Origin: Pseudodesulfovibrio sp. | Lineage (GTDB): Bacteria > Desulfobacterota > Desulfovibrionia > Desulfovibrionales > Desulfovibrionaceae | Direction of reading: 5' to 3' | DNA: 64,000 nucleotides | NCBI GenBank assembly: GCA_016744135.1 | Contig: JADGEX010000002.1 | Location: 372,001 to 436,000 of the forward strand | Shown here: piece by piece, positions 27,104 through 35,954 of the stretch | Position numbering within the stretch: position 1 is the first letter of the stretch | Layout of the letters: the number at the start of each line of letters is the position of its first letter | Notes under the pieces: generated by a model | Told to the model about the DNA's origin: nothing | Database searches by the model: none | What the model saw: the letters and a program-made list of their open reading frames with translations, nothing else | Position numbers and translations under genes: made by a program

Positions 27104-27568
27104 ATGTCCAAAAAGAAGAAAATGGAAATTCAGTTGGCTTGCACCCGTGGCGAAAATAAGCCTGGTGACGTCATTTCCGTGGATGAGTCTCTCGCCTTGG
27201 AGCTGCTCGAGCAGGGCATGGCTGTCAGGCCGCCCAAGGCAGTCGTTTCGGATTCGTCTGGCTCCGATGATCAGCAACTCAAGGAAGATTTGGCTGCTGA
27301 GAAGGTCAAAGTTGAAGCCCTTGAAAAGGCCCTCGCTGCCGAGAAGGCCACGGTGAAAAATTGTAAAAAGGCCATCGATGTCCATGCGGACACCATCAAG
27401 ACTTTGAAAGAGCGCATCGAGAACGGCGGCAAGGGATTTGACCTTCTGGTTAATTCCGTTCGCGAACTCGATCCCAAAGCAGAAGATCTGGCCGTCAAGC
27501 TGGAAGAATTCCAGAAGTCTCTGGGGGATTCCAGCGGCGACTCCGGCAAGAAAACAAAGAAAAAGTAA
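27104..27568 (+). CDS. Phage protein with coiled coil, FI-like position
   Basis: 154 aa, Lys-rich ends and a long Ala/Glu/Lys coiled coil (about residues 60-105). The N-terminal 45 residues resemble a small beta domain with a GDVISVDE turn. It occupies the place of lambda FI, which assists packaging; sequence identity is not evident, so function is unknown. The gap 27569-27662 contains a CTTCCCC / GGGGAAG-type stem. Confidence 0.7.
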   Translation: MSKKKKMEIQLACTRGENKPGDVISVDESLALELLEQGMAVRPPKAVVSDSSGSDDQQLKEDLAAEKVKVEALEKALAAEKATVKNCKKAIDVHADTIKTLKERIENGGKGFDLLVNSVRELDPKAEDLAVKLEEFQKSLGDSSGDSGKKTKKK

Positions 27569-27662
27569 ATCAACCATACCTTCCCCACCTCCCTCGATGG
27601 TGGTTCGGCTGCACCGTATTTTGGCCGGGCCACCTGGGAGGGGAAGCAAACAAGGATAATAG

Positions 27663-27956
27663 ATGTCGCTCTCCGACCTCATAAACAGGGATGTTTCATC
27701 CAACCTTTTTCTCAAGGATGACGTGATCATTGATGGCGTGCCCTTGAAGGCTGACGTGCGAGATGAGGTAGTCGGTGAATCTGAACGGCGTGATGGTGTC
27801 TCTGTCCAAGTGAAAACATTCTACTGGCGTACTGCCGAATTGTCGAAGCCGAAACCGAAGCAGCAGATGCTTGTGGATGGTGACAAGTGGATCGTTTCAA
27901 AGGCTGAAGACAAGTCCGGTATCGTCAAGGTTCAGATGTTCAGGGAGCTGTCGTAA
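27663..27956 (+). CDS. Putative head-tail joining protein
   Basis: 97 aa, mostly beta (DDVIIDGVPLKADVRDE ... VDGDKWIVSKAEDKSG). Size and location between capsid and minor tail Z match head-tail attachment proteins of the lambda FII type. It shares TAATG with the next gene. Confidence 0.6.
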   Translation: MSLSDLINRDVSSNLFLKDDVIIDGVPLKADVRDEVVGESERRDGVSVQVKTFYWRTAELSKPKPKQQMLVDGDKWIVSKAEDKSGIVKVQMFRELS

Positions 27957-28594
27957 TGCTGCACAGTGGCAATCTTGTACTTCTCGACATCGACAATGCT
28001 GAATGGCTGGTTGAATCCATGCTTGGAGCGTTGTCTCAGGTGAAGCAGGGGCTTGAGAAGGCATCCACTCGCGCCATCAACAGGACCCTCAAGAATGGGG
28101 CGCGGATTACTGCGCGGATGGTTTCCAGTGAATTCTCCATCAAACAATCTGAAGTCATGGACCAGTTGACCCTTCGGCGGGCGACCTTTTCCAACGTGAA
28201 AGGGGAACTCAATTTTACGGGCTATGGTTCTTTGCCGCTTCTTCGCTACGTGTCCGGTTCGGCTGAACCTGTCACGACCATGCCAAAATTTTACAAGACT
28301 CCCAAGGCCGAGCGCGTCAGAGGCGTTCGGGTCAGAGTCAAGAAATCCAGCGGCCTCTCCGTGCTCAAGTCTGCATTCATCGCTGAAATGGATACTGGTC
28401 ATGTCGGTGTCTTTGAGCGCAAGGACCCGACGGATTGGAACTCTCCCATCACTGAAATGTATGGAACCACTTATTTGACATGGCTTCAGGAAGACCTTGT
28501 TGTCGACGAGCTGGAGGAGCAGGTCTCCGAGCGGTTTGAGTACCACATGGAACATGAGGCGAAACACGTTCTTCAGGAGGCCGGGCTGCGATGA
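27956..28594 (+). CDS. Prophage minor tail protein Z
   Basis: 212 aa. Basic, helical N-terminal half with ASTRAINRTLKNGARITAR, a repeated feature of the GPZ family, and a C-terminal helical acidic end. In lambda, gpZ positions the DNA end at the head-tail junction. Overlaps both neighbours. Confidence 0.8.
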   Translation: MLHSGNLVLLDIDNAEWLVESMLGALSQVKQGLEKASTRAINRTLKNGARITARMVSSEFSIKQSEVMDQLTLRRATFSNVKGELNFTGYGSLPLLRYVSGSAEPVTTMPKFYKTPKAERVRGVRVRVKKSSGLSVLKSAFIAEMDTGHVGVFERKDPTDWNSPITEMYGTTYLTWLQEDLVVDELEEQVSERFEYHMEHEAKHVLQEAGLR

Positions 28595-29067
28595 TGACAC
28601 TGCTGGTTCAAGAATCCATTGTTTCATTTTTGGAAGAGCACCTTGCCGACCTGTTGATGGATGGCAAGGACAAGGCTCCCGGCCCGCCTCAAGTGTTCAG
28701 GGACGCTCTGCCACCTGCTGAAAAAGATGACGAGCTTTATCCGTTCATCATTGTTCGTTGGATGGAGAGTGAGGACCCTGAGAGCTATGGGGATTCCTTT
28801 GAAACCTTTTCCCTGATTATCGGTGTTTATGGCGACGACCAAAAGGATGAGCACGCAGCGGCTGTATCCGGCCAATGGGCCATGGTGGTTGTCACCCGTC
28901 TTCGCAGGTTGCTTAAAGAACACCCCGTTTTGTCAGGTCGATACGAGTTGCAATACCCGTTGCGCTCGAAGAAACCAGCGCCGGAGAAACAGCAGAATCG
29001 CTACCTCCTGGCAACCGTAACAACCAAGTGGAGTGCCCCGGCTCCCGAACAAACTTTGGAGGCTTAA
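28591..29067 (+). CDS. Putative tail terminator/completion protein (gpU-like position)
   Basis: 158 aa with an alpha/beta pattern: PFIIVRWMESEDPESYGD, FSLIIGVYGDD. Proteins with this layout between Z and the tail tube/sheath are tail terminators that cap the tube. Assignment is from position and predicted fold. Confidence 0.6.
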   Translation: MMTLLVQESIVSFLEEHLADLLMDGKDKAPGPPQVFRDALPPAEKDDELYPFIIVRWMESEDPESYGDSFETFSLIIGVYGDDQKDEHAAAVSGQWAMVVVTRLRRLLKEHPVLSGRYELQYPLRSKKPAPEKQQNRYLLATVTTKWSAPAPEQTLEA

Positions 29068-29337
29068 ATGGCTACCAAGACAGACACGACCCCAAAAGAG
29101 GCGGTCATGTACATCGGCCCCACCAAAATGGGTGCTCTGCATGTGACCAACGGCTCGGTCTTCAGGGACGGGATTCTGCCCGATCATCTCGTCAAGGTTC
29201 TCAAGGGCAAAGGCGTGGAAGAATTCAAGTCGCTTTTTGTTCCGATTTCACTCGCAGGCAAGTCTCGTGCTGCCCTGCGTGAGTCCGGTTCTGAATTGTC
29301 CAAGGCCTTTCTGGCCGTGAAAAGCATGGAGGTCTAG
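29068..29337 (+). CDS. Small hypothetical tail-operon protein
   Basis: 89 aa, with a central MYIGPTKMGALHVTNGSVF beta segment. It precedes the sheath gene by 3 bases. I do not recognise the family. Similar small genes precede sheath genes in Mu-like phages. Confidence 0.6.
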   Translation: MATKTDTTPKEAVMYIGPTKMGALHVTNGSVFRDGILPDHLVKVLKGKGVEEFKSLFVPISLAGKSRAALRESGSELSKAFLAVKSMEV

Positions 29338-29340
29338 TTC

Positions 29341-30570
29341 ATGACCTACGAACATAGAGTAAAAACGTCTGAAGTCCCCACTCAGATTCTGCCGCCCAGA
29401 CGAATCAGCGCTGGCATTCCTGTTGTCGTTGGTACTGCCCCGGTGGAAAGTCTGACCGACAAACGGGTTAACAAGTTGACCCTGTGCTATTCCTATTCCG
29501 AATTTGTGACACAGCTCGGCTGGTCTGATGATTGGAACAAGTACACGCTGTGCGAGTTTGCCTACGCGCATTTCGCCCTGTTTGGCATGGCACCGATTGT
29601 GTTCATCAATGTCTATGATCCGGCGACTCATAAAACCGGTGAAGACGCTGATCCGACCAAGGTGGTCTCTGCTGACATCATCGGCGGCATCGATGCCGGA
29701 ACCGGAGCCAAGACCGGCCTTGAGCTGGTGGCAGATGTTTTCCCGAAGTACCGCTTGGTTCCCGGCCTGATTGTGGCTCCCAAGTGGTCGGATGATCCTG
29801 CCGTGGGTATCGTCATGGAAGCCAAGGCTGAAGGCATCAACGGCATTTTCAATGCCATGGCCATTGTCGACATCCCGGACGGAACCGTCACCAAGTATAC
29901 CGACGTGCCCAGCTACAAGGAAACCAACAATCTGACCGGCAAGCGCATGATCGATTGTTGGGGCAAGCTGTGCCTGGGTGACATGACTTTTCATGGTTCC
30001 ACTCAGTTGGCTGGGCGTATCTGCCTGACTGATGCTGACAACGATGATGTGCCCTATGTTTCGCCATCCAACAAACGGCTCAAGACCACCGGGGCCAAGG
30101 TCAACGGCGTGGACCTGTATCTCGGTTTGGAGCAGGCCGAATATCTCAATGGTCAGGGCGTGGTCGTTCCTTTCAATTTTGATGGCGGTTGGAAGCTGTA
30201 CGGCAATCGTACCGCCGCCTATCCGTCCAACACCGATCCCAAGGACGCCTTTATTGCCACTCGTCGCTTTTTCAACTGGCATGGCAATACCTTTATCCTG
30301 ACCTATTGGCAGTTGCTCGACAATCCGACCAACCGTCGGCAGATCGAAACCATCGTCGACTCCGAGCAGATCAGGCTCAATGGATTCACGCAGCGGGAAT
30401 ACATCCTTGGTGGGCGTATCGCTTTCCTGGAGGACGAAAACCCGACCACGGATTTGATCGACGGCATCACTCGGTTCCATACCTACATCGGTCATCCGGT
30501 TCCCAACCGGGTCATTGAAAATATTCTTGAATTTGACGCTTCCTATTACAGCGTTCTGTTCGGAGGTTAA
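29341..30570 (+). CDS. Contractile tail sheath protein
   Basis: 409 aa. Sheath protein of the P2/Mu type: VVVGTAPVE near the N-terminus, a variable middle, and the conserved C-terminal domain with TRRFFNWHGNTF and DSEQIRLNGFTQREYILGG. It forms the outer tail cylinder that contracts on infection, so the virion is a myovirus. Confidence 0.93.
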   Translation: MTYEHRVKTSEVPTQILPPRRISAGIPVVVGTAPVESLTDKRVNKLTLCYSYSEFVTQLGWSDDWNKYTLCEFAYAHFALFGMAPIVFINVYDPATHKTGEDADPTKVVSADIIGGIDAGTGAKTGLELVADVFPKYRLVPGLIVAPKWSDDPAVGIVMEAKAEGINGIFNAMAIVDIPDGTVTKYTDVPSYKETNNLTGKRMIDCWGKLCLGDMTFHGSTQLAGRICLTDADNDDVPYVSPSNKRLKTTGAKVNGVDLYLGLEQAEYLNGQGVVVPFNFDGGWKLYGNRTAAYPSNTDPKDAFIATRRFFNWHGNTFILTYWQLLDNPTNRRQIETIVDSEQIRLNGFTQREYILGGRIAFLEDENPTTDLIDGITRFHTYIGHPVPNRVIENILEFDASYYSVLFGG

Positions 30571-30572
30571 TC

Positions 30573-31100
30573 ATGAGCGGTAATATCCCTGAGAAACTGA
30601 TCGCCTTTCAGTGCTACACGGACGGCAAAACTTTGGTCGGTATCGTTGATGTCGAGTTGTCCGGTGGAGAATTGATGTCTGATGAAATTCAGGGGGCTGG
30701 CATTGCCGGTTCCATCGAGAGTCAGACCATCGGCCACACTAAGCCCATTTCTGCCAAGTTCAAGTTTCGCTCGCGGACCGGCCAGTCCTCGGAACTCATG
30801 GCTCCCAAGACGCACATGCTGGAACTGCGTGCTTCCAAACAGTCCCGCACGGCTGGCGGCGCGATTGTCACCAGCCCGGAACGTGTCGTCATTCAGGGAA
30901 CGCCCAAGGGCGGTATTCCCGGCGGCAAGTATGAAACTGGTAAGGCTCAGGATTGCGACCATGAGTTCTCGGTCAACTATCTCAAGATTGTGGAGAACGG
31001 TGTGGAAGTCCTTGAAATCGACAAGCTCGGTTTCAAGTACGTGGTGAATGGCACCGACTACCTTGCCAGCGTCCGCAGTGACATTGGAATGGAGGGTTAG
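30573..31100 (+). CDS. Tail tube protein (P2 FII family)
   Basis: 175 aa, the usual length for the inner tube protein. Beta-rich, with KPISAKFKFRSRTG and the C-terminal YVVNGTDYLASVRSDIG typical of the family. Two bases after the sheath gene. Confidence 0.92.
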   Translation: MSGNIPEKLIAFQCYTDGKTLVGIVDVELSGGELMSDEIQGAGIAGSIESQTIGHTKPISAKFKFRSRTGQSSELMAPKTHMLELRASKQSRTAGGAIVTSPERVVIQGTPKGGIPGGKYETGKAQDCDHEFSVNYLKIVENGVEVLEIDKLGFKYVVNGTDYLASVRSDIGMEG

Positions 31101-31103
31101 GTC

Positions 31104-31475
31104 ATGGGTGTGACAGAAAAGAAGGTCCCGCTGATTGAACCTATCGAAGTCAATGGCAAAAAAGTTTCCGAGCTGACCATGAAAAAAATGACGGTCGGCA
31201 TGATGCTCGATGCCAATGTTCAGGCCATGAACGATTACGGCATTGAACCCACCTCCGCCATGGTTGAGCCTTACGCCTTTGGTTTGGCTTGTGATGTGCC
31301 GGTTGGTGAAATCTTGGGTATGGGCTGGGGGCCTGAATATCAGCGGTTGCAGGTAGCCAGTCGTTTTTTAATGGCGGGCGGCAAACAAGAGGACACCGCC
31401 GAGGAAAAAACGAAAGACACGACGGACAAGGCCAATACGAATTCCCAGGAAAAGAAGGAATTGTCTGGTCAATAA
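31104..31475 (+). CDS. Tail assembly chaperone E
   Basis: 123 aa. N-terminal VSELTMKKMTVGMMLD matches the gpE/TAC class that coats the tape measure protein during tail assembly. The C-terminal 30 residues are a charged tail. The -1 frame stays open past its stop and encodes an E'-like extension, so a fraction of ribosomes probably make E-E'. Confidence 0.82.
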   Translation: MGVTEKKVPLIEPIEVNGKKVSELTMKKMTVGMMLDANVQAMNDYGIEPTSAMVEPYAFGLACDVPVGEILGMGWGPEYQRLQVASRFLMAGGKQEDTAEEKTKDTTDKANTNSQEKKELSGQ

Positions 31476-31600
31476 TCGTGGTGGCGAGCTGGACGGGGTG
31501 GAGCCGGGCTGAGTGCCTGGCCATGTACCCGGAGGAGTTGGTTATGTGGCTCGATGGTCTTCCGGCTCGCATTCCTCGTGGAGCGATTCCGAAAGAGTAG
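31442..31600 (+). CDS. E' extension of tail chaperone (-1 programmed frameshift)
   Basis: The -1 frame relative to E reads through the E stop and encodes WTGWSRAECLAMYPEELVMW and more, ending at TAG 31598-31600. It has no start of its own. The overlap between E and this frame contains A-rich runs at 31403-31411 and 31448-31454 that could be slip sites; neither is an ideal heptamer. The exact slip base is not known, so the left coordinate is only a point inside the overlap. Confidence 0.7.
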   Translation, partial: FPGKEGIVWSIIVVASWTGWSRAECLAMYPEELVMWLDGLPARIPRGAIPKE

Positions 31601-31760
31601 CGCTTCCAAGCAAGAGCATGACGCCAAGGACAACGGGTATCCCGATGATCATGAAACCGATCCACTGAAGAGTGGAGAGGTCATCACCGGGGCCGATGAA
31701 CAGGCTGCCGACATAACCGGCGGCCACAAGGGCTATCAAGGTTGCAAGGGTATTTCGCAT
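31542..31760 (-). CDS. Small antisense membrane protein between E' and tape measure
   Basis: 72 aa on the strand opposite the tail operon. Predicted: an N-terminal hydrophobic helix (TLATLIALVAAGYVGSLF), a short polar loop with GPGDD, a second helix (WIGFMIIGIPVVLGVMLLLG) and an acidic C-terminus. Codon choice looks coding on this strand and poor on the other. It overlaps the end of E' (31542-31600) and its ATG overlaps the tape-measure ATG. No good ribosome binding site is visible, so expression is uncertain. Confidence 0.55.
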   Translation of the reverse strand: MRNTLATLIALVAAGYVGSLFIGPGDDLSTLQWIGFMIIGIPVVLGVMLLLGSATLSESLHEECEPEDHRAT

Positions 31761-34059
31761 GAGTATTCGCCAAATGGGTTTATCGTTTGTTCTGGGCATG
31801 GGCCTTGGGGCCAGCTTCGATAAAACGATAAAGCAGGCCGGAACCAGAGTCAAACAGCTGGGAAAGGAGATCACTGCCGTTGAGAAGTCGGGAGACTTCA
31901 AGCTTGGCAAGGGTCTGGAGACGCTCATTGAGAAGACTCGTGAATCAAATCGTGAGTTCAAGGAAGCCCAGAAGCGACTGAATGACTTGAACGCAGAGGC
32001 AAAGACGTCGGGCAAGGTGAGCAAAAATCTTGCCCGACGTATTGACCAGGCCGAGCGCAAGGTCAAATCGATTTCTGCTTCAACCAATCGTTATCGCGGT
32101 CGGCTTCGTGATCAGGTTATCGCTGCTCAGGATGCTGGACATTCTGTCAAAGGATTACGCCAGGAGTATTCCAAGCTCGGCGCGACAGTCGATACACTGA
32201 ATCGTAAACAGAATCGCCGCATGGTGTTGCACCAGGCCGGTACGGGTATGCGTGCCGGGTTTGATCGTGTGAATCCGTACGTTCTGGGTGCGGCAATTGC
32301 GATTCCGGCTAAAGCGGCCATAGATTTTGAAGATGCTTTTGCCGGGTTTGAGAAAGTCGCCAACGGGCCAGAAAAACAAGTCAAGGCTATGTCTGGAGGT
32401 TTCCAGAATATGGGTTTGAAAATCCCGATGGCGACTCGTGAACTTGTAGACATCGGAACCGCCGCAGCTCAATCTGCCATTCCATTGGGGGAAATCCTTA
32501 GTTTTACCGAGGACGCTGGTCGTATGGGAGTTGCATTTGACATGACCGGCGAAAAGTCGGGCGAGATGATGACAGCATGGCGTAACGGTATGAATTTAAC
32601 TCAGGGCCAAGTCCTCGGCCTCGGTGATGCTGTTAACTATCTTTCTAATACATTGGCCGGTGATGCTGCCGATATTGGTGAGCTGGTTCAGCGAGTTGGT
32701 GCCCTTGGAATGAGTTCTGGCTTTTCGGAAGTTCAAGTCGCTGCCTTTGGTTCAACTATTTTGGGTGCCGGTCGTGGCGTTGAGGTTGCTTCTACTGGCT
32801 TCAAAAATCTTTCTATTAGATTGTCCATGGGGGCTGCCGCTACCAAAGAACAGCGAAAAGCCTTTACTGAGCTGGGGATGGACGCTGAGGATGTGGCCGC
32901 ACGGATGCAGGAAGATGCACCGGCTGCTGTGCTATCCGTCATTGATGCTTTGAAGCAAGTGCCCTCGGATATGCAGACAGGCCTGATTGTGAAATTGTTT
33001 GGAACGGAATCCCTGGACGCGATCACGCCTCTTATCGAAAACACTGATCTTTTGCGCAAAGCGCTCGGACTTGTATCAGACAAGTCTAAGTACGCTGGCA
33101 GTATGTTTGAGGAATTCGAGAAGAATTCCAAGAAGGCCAAAGCTCAATTGCAGCTTACAGCAAATGCTACTGATAAAGCGAGTGTCTCTTTGGGAGATTC
33201 CCTCCTTCCTGTCATCAAAGAAGTCTCTGGCGAAGTAACCCCTATGATCAGTTCCTTTGCTGATTGGGCCAAGGAAAATAAGGGAGTGGTCAAAGGCGTG
33301 GCCGCGCTGGGGGCTGGCTTGATCGGTCTCAAACTGGGAATGGTCGTACTTTCGCCGTTGTTCCGTATGCTCGGAGGTTCCTACAAACTTGTTAAGCGAC
33401 TTCGTGGCGGCGGGAAAGCTGGCGGCGGTGGTGCTCTTGGCGGAGCCGTGCCGGTTGAGGTCGTGAATGGCGGTCTTGGCGATGGCCTTGATGGTGTCGG
33501 CGGTGGTGGCAAGTCCAGAGGCAAAGCCCGTGGCAAGCTCGGTCGCTTCGGTCGGATGGGGCAGTCCCTCAAGAATAGCGGGATTGGTCGCATGGCAGGC
33601 AAGTTGGGACGCGGTCTCGGCAAGGGATTCAAGCCGCTCGGCATTGCCCTGAGTGCCGGGACACTCCTTTCCGGCATCATGTCCGGTGATGCTCATGCCA
33701 TGGGATCGTCCATTGGCGATATCGGTGGCGGTCTTGGCGGGGCTGCCGCAGGCGCGGCCATCGGGACCATGGTTTTTCCCGGTATCGGAACGGCCATCGG
33801 TGGTATTATCGGTGGCATGGGTGGCGGGATGCTGGGCGAGTGGCTGGGCGACAAGGTCGGCGGCATGTTCTCCAGCAAGCCGGACACAGAGTTTGCACAG
33901 CCTGGTGGCGACATCAAGATCGATGTGCCTGTCGATGTCAAAGTGCCCGAAGGAATTTCTCCAGATCGTGCTGCTGGACTTGGAAAAAGAATCGAAGAAG
34001 CTATTCGGCGCGTAATCCCTGAAATTATCGAAGAGGAGCGTCGTCTTGCTCTCAACTAG
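31759..34059 (+). CDS. Tail tape measure protein
   Basis: 766 aa. N-terminal coiled-coil (about residues 20-120), a conserved tape-measure core with the ILGAGRGVEVASTGFKNL segment, hydrophobic Gly/Ala segments near 530-560 and 640-710, and a C-terminal amphipathic end. It sets tail length and is delivered during DNA ejection. Start at the ATG on 31759, about 160 bases after E'. Confidence 0.9.
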   Translation: MSIRQMGLSFVLGMGLGASFDKTIKQAGTRVKQLGKEITAVEKSGDFKLGKGLETLIEKTRESNREFKEAQKRLNDLNAEAKTSGKVSKNLARRIDQAERKVKSISASTNRYRGRLRDQVIAAQDAGHSVKGLRQEYSKLGATVDTLNRKQNRRMVLHQAGTGMRAGFDRVNPYVLGAAIAIPAKAAIDFEDAFAGFEKVANGPEKQVKAMSGGFQNMGLKIPMATRELVDIGTAAAQSAIPLGEILSFTEDAGRMGVAFDMTGEKSGEMMTAWRNGMNLTQGQVLGLGDAVNYLSNTLAGDAADIGELVQRVGALGMSSGFSEVQVAAFGSTILGAGRGVEVASTGFKNLSIRLSMGAAATKEQRKAFTELGMDAEDVAARMQEDAPAAVLSVIDALKQVPSDMQTGLIVKLFGTESLDAITPLIENTDLLRKALGLVSDKSKYAGSMFEEFEKNSKKAKAQLQLTANATDKASVSLGDSLLPVIKEVSGEVTPMISSFADWAKENKGVVKGVAALGAGLIGLKLGMVVLSPLFRMLGGSYKLVKRLRGGGKAGGGGALGGAVPVEVVNGGLGDGLDGVGGGGKSRGKARGKLGRFGRMGQSLKNSGIGRMAGKLGRGLGKGFKPLGIALSAGTLLSGIMSGDAHAMGSSIGDIGGGLGGAAAGAAIGTMVFPGIGTAIGGIIGGMGGGMLGEWLGDKVGGMFSSKPDTEFAQPGGDIKIDVPVDVKVPEGISPDRAAGLGKRIEEAIRRVIPEIIEEERRLALN

Positions 34060-34258
34060 CACCTACGTAACCACGCAGGGCGAGACGCCCGACCGTATCT
34101 CCTACAATCTATGGGGCGATGAGACGCTGTTTCATAAGTTGGTGGAGGCCAACCCGGAAATACGGGGGCAGGCCATACTTTCCGGCGGGATTGTTTTGGA
34201 CGTTCCTGATATCGAGCCGCGTGATACCGAGGTTGCTCCTCCGTGGAGGCGGTCATGA
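34046..34258 (+). CDS. Tail protein X (LysM-like)
   Basis: 70 aa. YVTTQGETPDRISYNLWGD ... LVEANPEIR is the LysM-like pattern of P2 gpX. Start is TTG at 34046 with AGAGGAG 7 nt upstream, inside the end of the tape measure gene. Overlaps gene D as ATGA. Confidence 0.85.
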   Translation: MLSTSTYVTTQGETPDRISYNLWGDETLFHKLVEANPEIRGQAILSGGIVLDVPDIEPRDTEVAPPWRRS

Positions 34259-35280
34259 GTGCATCGCGCAGGGCAAAACTTCGGGTTGCTTACGACAATG
34301 CTGACATCAGTGTGCACATTGCGCCCTATGTTGTCTCGTTTACGTTTATCGACAATGCCCATGGCAAGGCTGATTCCTTGTCCATCGTGCTGGAGGATCG
34401 GGACGGGCTTTGGAAAGGGAGTTGGCGACCGACCAAGGGGGCCACTCTTCAGGCGTGGATTGATTGTCTGGATTGGAACGGTCTTGGCCGGAACGTCACA
34501 TTATTTTGTGGAACGTTTGAAGTGGACACGATGTCACTTTCAGTTTCCGAGGCGGGAGACACGTTCACCATCAAGGCCGTTTCAGCCAAGGTGCAGAATT
34601 CACTTCGTCGGGAAAAGAAAAGTCGCTCTTGGGAAAACACGACGCTTCGGCATGTCCTGCGTGATATTGCAGGCTTGGCCGGAATGGATACCATTTTTGA
34701 TGCAGCGGATATCGTTCTTGATAGGGTTGACCAGTGCGGAGAGTCTGACCTCGTATTTCTCAAACGTTTATCTGACAAGCATGGCCTGAATTTTAAGGTG
34801 GCCGAATCTTCCTTGGTGCTTTTTGAGGGGGTAAAATACGACGCCAAGCCGTCAGTGATGGCTTTGCGTCGCGGCGATTCCGCCATCAGCTCCATTCGAT
34901 TGAAGGACTCGGTGCACGATGTGTATCGCGATTGCACGGTGAGCTATCACGATCCAGCCACCAAGGAGAATCGGGAATACACGTTTATCCCTCCAGACGC
35001 TCCGAGTACCGGGCAGACGCTCAAGATCAATACTCGTGTGAAGAATCTGGCGGAAGCCATTGCCGTAGCTCAAACCTCACTTCGCAAGAAAAACAAGGAC
35101 GAATGTTCCGGCACGATTTCCACCATGGGCGATCCTCGTCAGCGTGGTGGTGTCGTCATTGAATTGGGTGGCTGTCAGTCCTTTGATGGTCGGTATTTTG
35201 TCGAATCTGCCACACATTCTTTTGTTCGGGATGCCGGATACACCACTGAAAGCTCGGTTCGCAGGGCATTGGGGTATTGA
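34255..35280 (+). CDS. Phage late control protein D (baseplate hub)
   Basis: About 341 aa. P2 gpD-type hub protein with FTFIDNAHGKADSLSI near the N-terminus and KRLSDKHGLNFKV in the middle. Despite the old name it is a baseplate hub component. ATG at 34255 with GGAGGCGGTC before it. Confidence 0.88.
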   Translation: MSASRRAKLRVAYDNADISVHIAPYVVSFTFIDNAHGKADSLSIVLEDRDGLWKGSWRPTKGATLQAWIDCLDWNGLGRNVTLFCGTFEVDTMSLSVSEAGDTFTIKAVSAKVQNSLRREKKSRSWENTTLRHVLRDIAGLAGMDTIFDAADIVLDRVDQCGESDLVFLKRLSDKHGLNFKVAESSLVLFEGVKYDAKPSVMALRRGDSAISSIRLKDSVHDVYRDCTVSYHDPATKENREYTFIPPDAPSTGQTLKINTRVKNLAEAIAVAQTSLRKKNKDECSGTISTMGDPRQRGGVVIELGGCQSFDGRYFVESATHSFVRDAGYTTESSVRRALGY

Positions 35281-35954
35281 TGCAGAATATCCTTGAACGT
35301 CTTGAGAATCTTGAGTCCACGCTGTCTCGGCTCATTCGAGTCGGGGAAGTCGTGGGCGTTGATGAAAAGCGTGGTTCCGTGCGTGTTGTCTTCGACGATG
35401 CTGACGGTGTTGTTTCTTATGATCTTCCGGTCCTTTTTGAAAAGACACATGCCGACAAGTGCATCCACATGCCGGACATGGGTGAGCATGTCACTTGTGT
35501 TTTTCTGCCGAATGGTCAGGAGGAAGGTTTTGTCCTGGGCGCATTTTATTCCAAAGGCGATGCGGTGCCGGTGACGAGTCGCGACAAACGGCACGTCCGA
35601 TTCAAGGACGGCTCATGGTTTGAGTATGACCGTTCTTCGCACAAACTTTCCGGTCATGTGGTCAGTGGCGATGCCGAGTTGGTCGTGGACAAGACTGCAA
35701 AGCTTGTGGCCGGGGTCTCTGCGACGACGCAGGCACCTATTATTTATCTGATCGGGAACACCAATCAGGTCGGACATGACGGTGGTAGGGGCAATGAAAC
35801 CAAGAACGCGGATACCATGCACACCGGCTCCTATCGTTTGGTGGGGCAGTTGGATGTGGATCGTCTCGTCGTGAGGGATGATGCCAAAGTCAATGGAGAC
35901 ATGCGTATTGAAGGCGATTCTTGTGCCGGAACCCGGAGTGGAGGTCAGATATGA
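35280..35954 (+). CDS. Baseplate assembly protein V (tail spike)
   Basis: 224 aa. An N-terminal helix, an OB-fold domain (GEVVGVDEKRGSVRVVFDD ... PDMGEHVTCVFLPNGQ EEGFVLGAFYS) and a C-terminal beta-helix-like tip with DKTAKLVAGVSAT. P2 gpV forms the trimeric membrane-piercing spike. Shares TGATG with gene D. Confidence 0.9.
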   Translation: MQNILERLENLESTLSRLIRVGEVVGVDEKRGSVRVVFDDADGVVSYDLPVLFEKTHADKCIHMPDMGEHVTCVFLPNGQEEGFVLGAFYSKGDAVPVTSRDKRHVRFKDGSWFEYDRSSHKLSGHVVSGDAELVVDKTAKLVAGVSATTQAPIIYLIGNTNQVGHDGGRGNETKNADTMHTGSYRLVGQLDVDRLVVRDDAKVNGDMRIEGDSCAGTRSGGQI

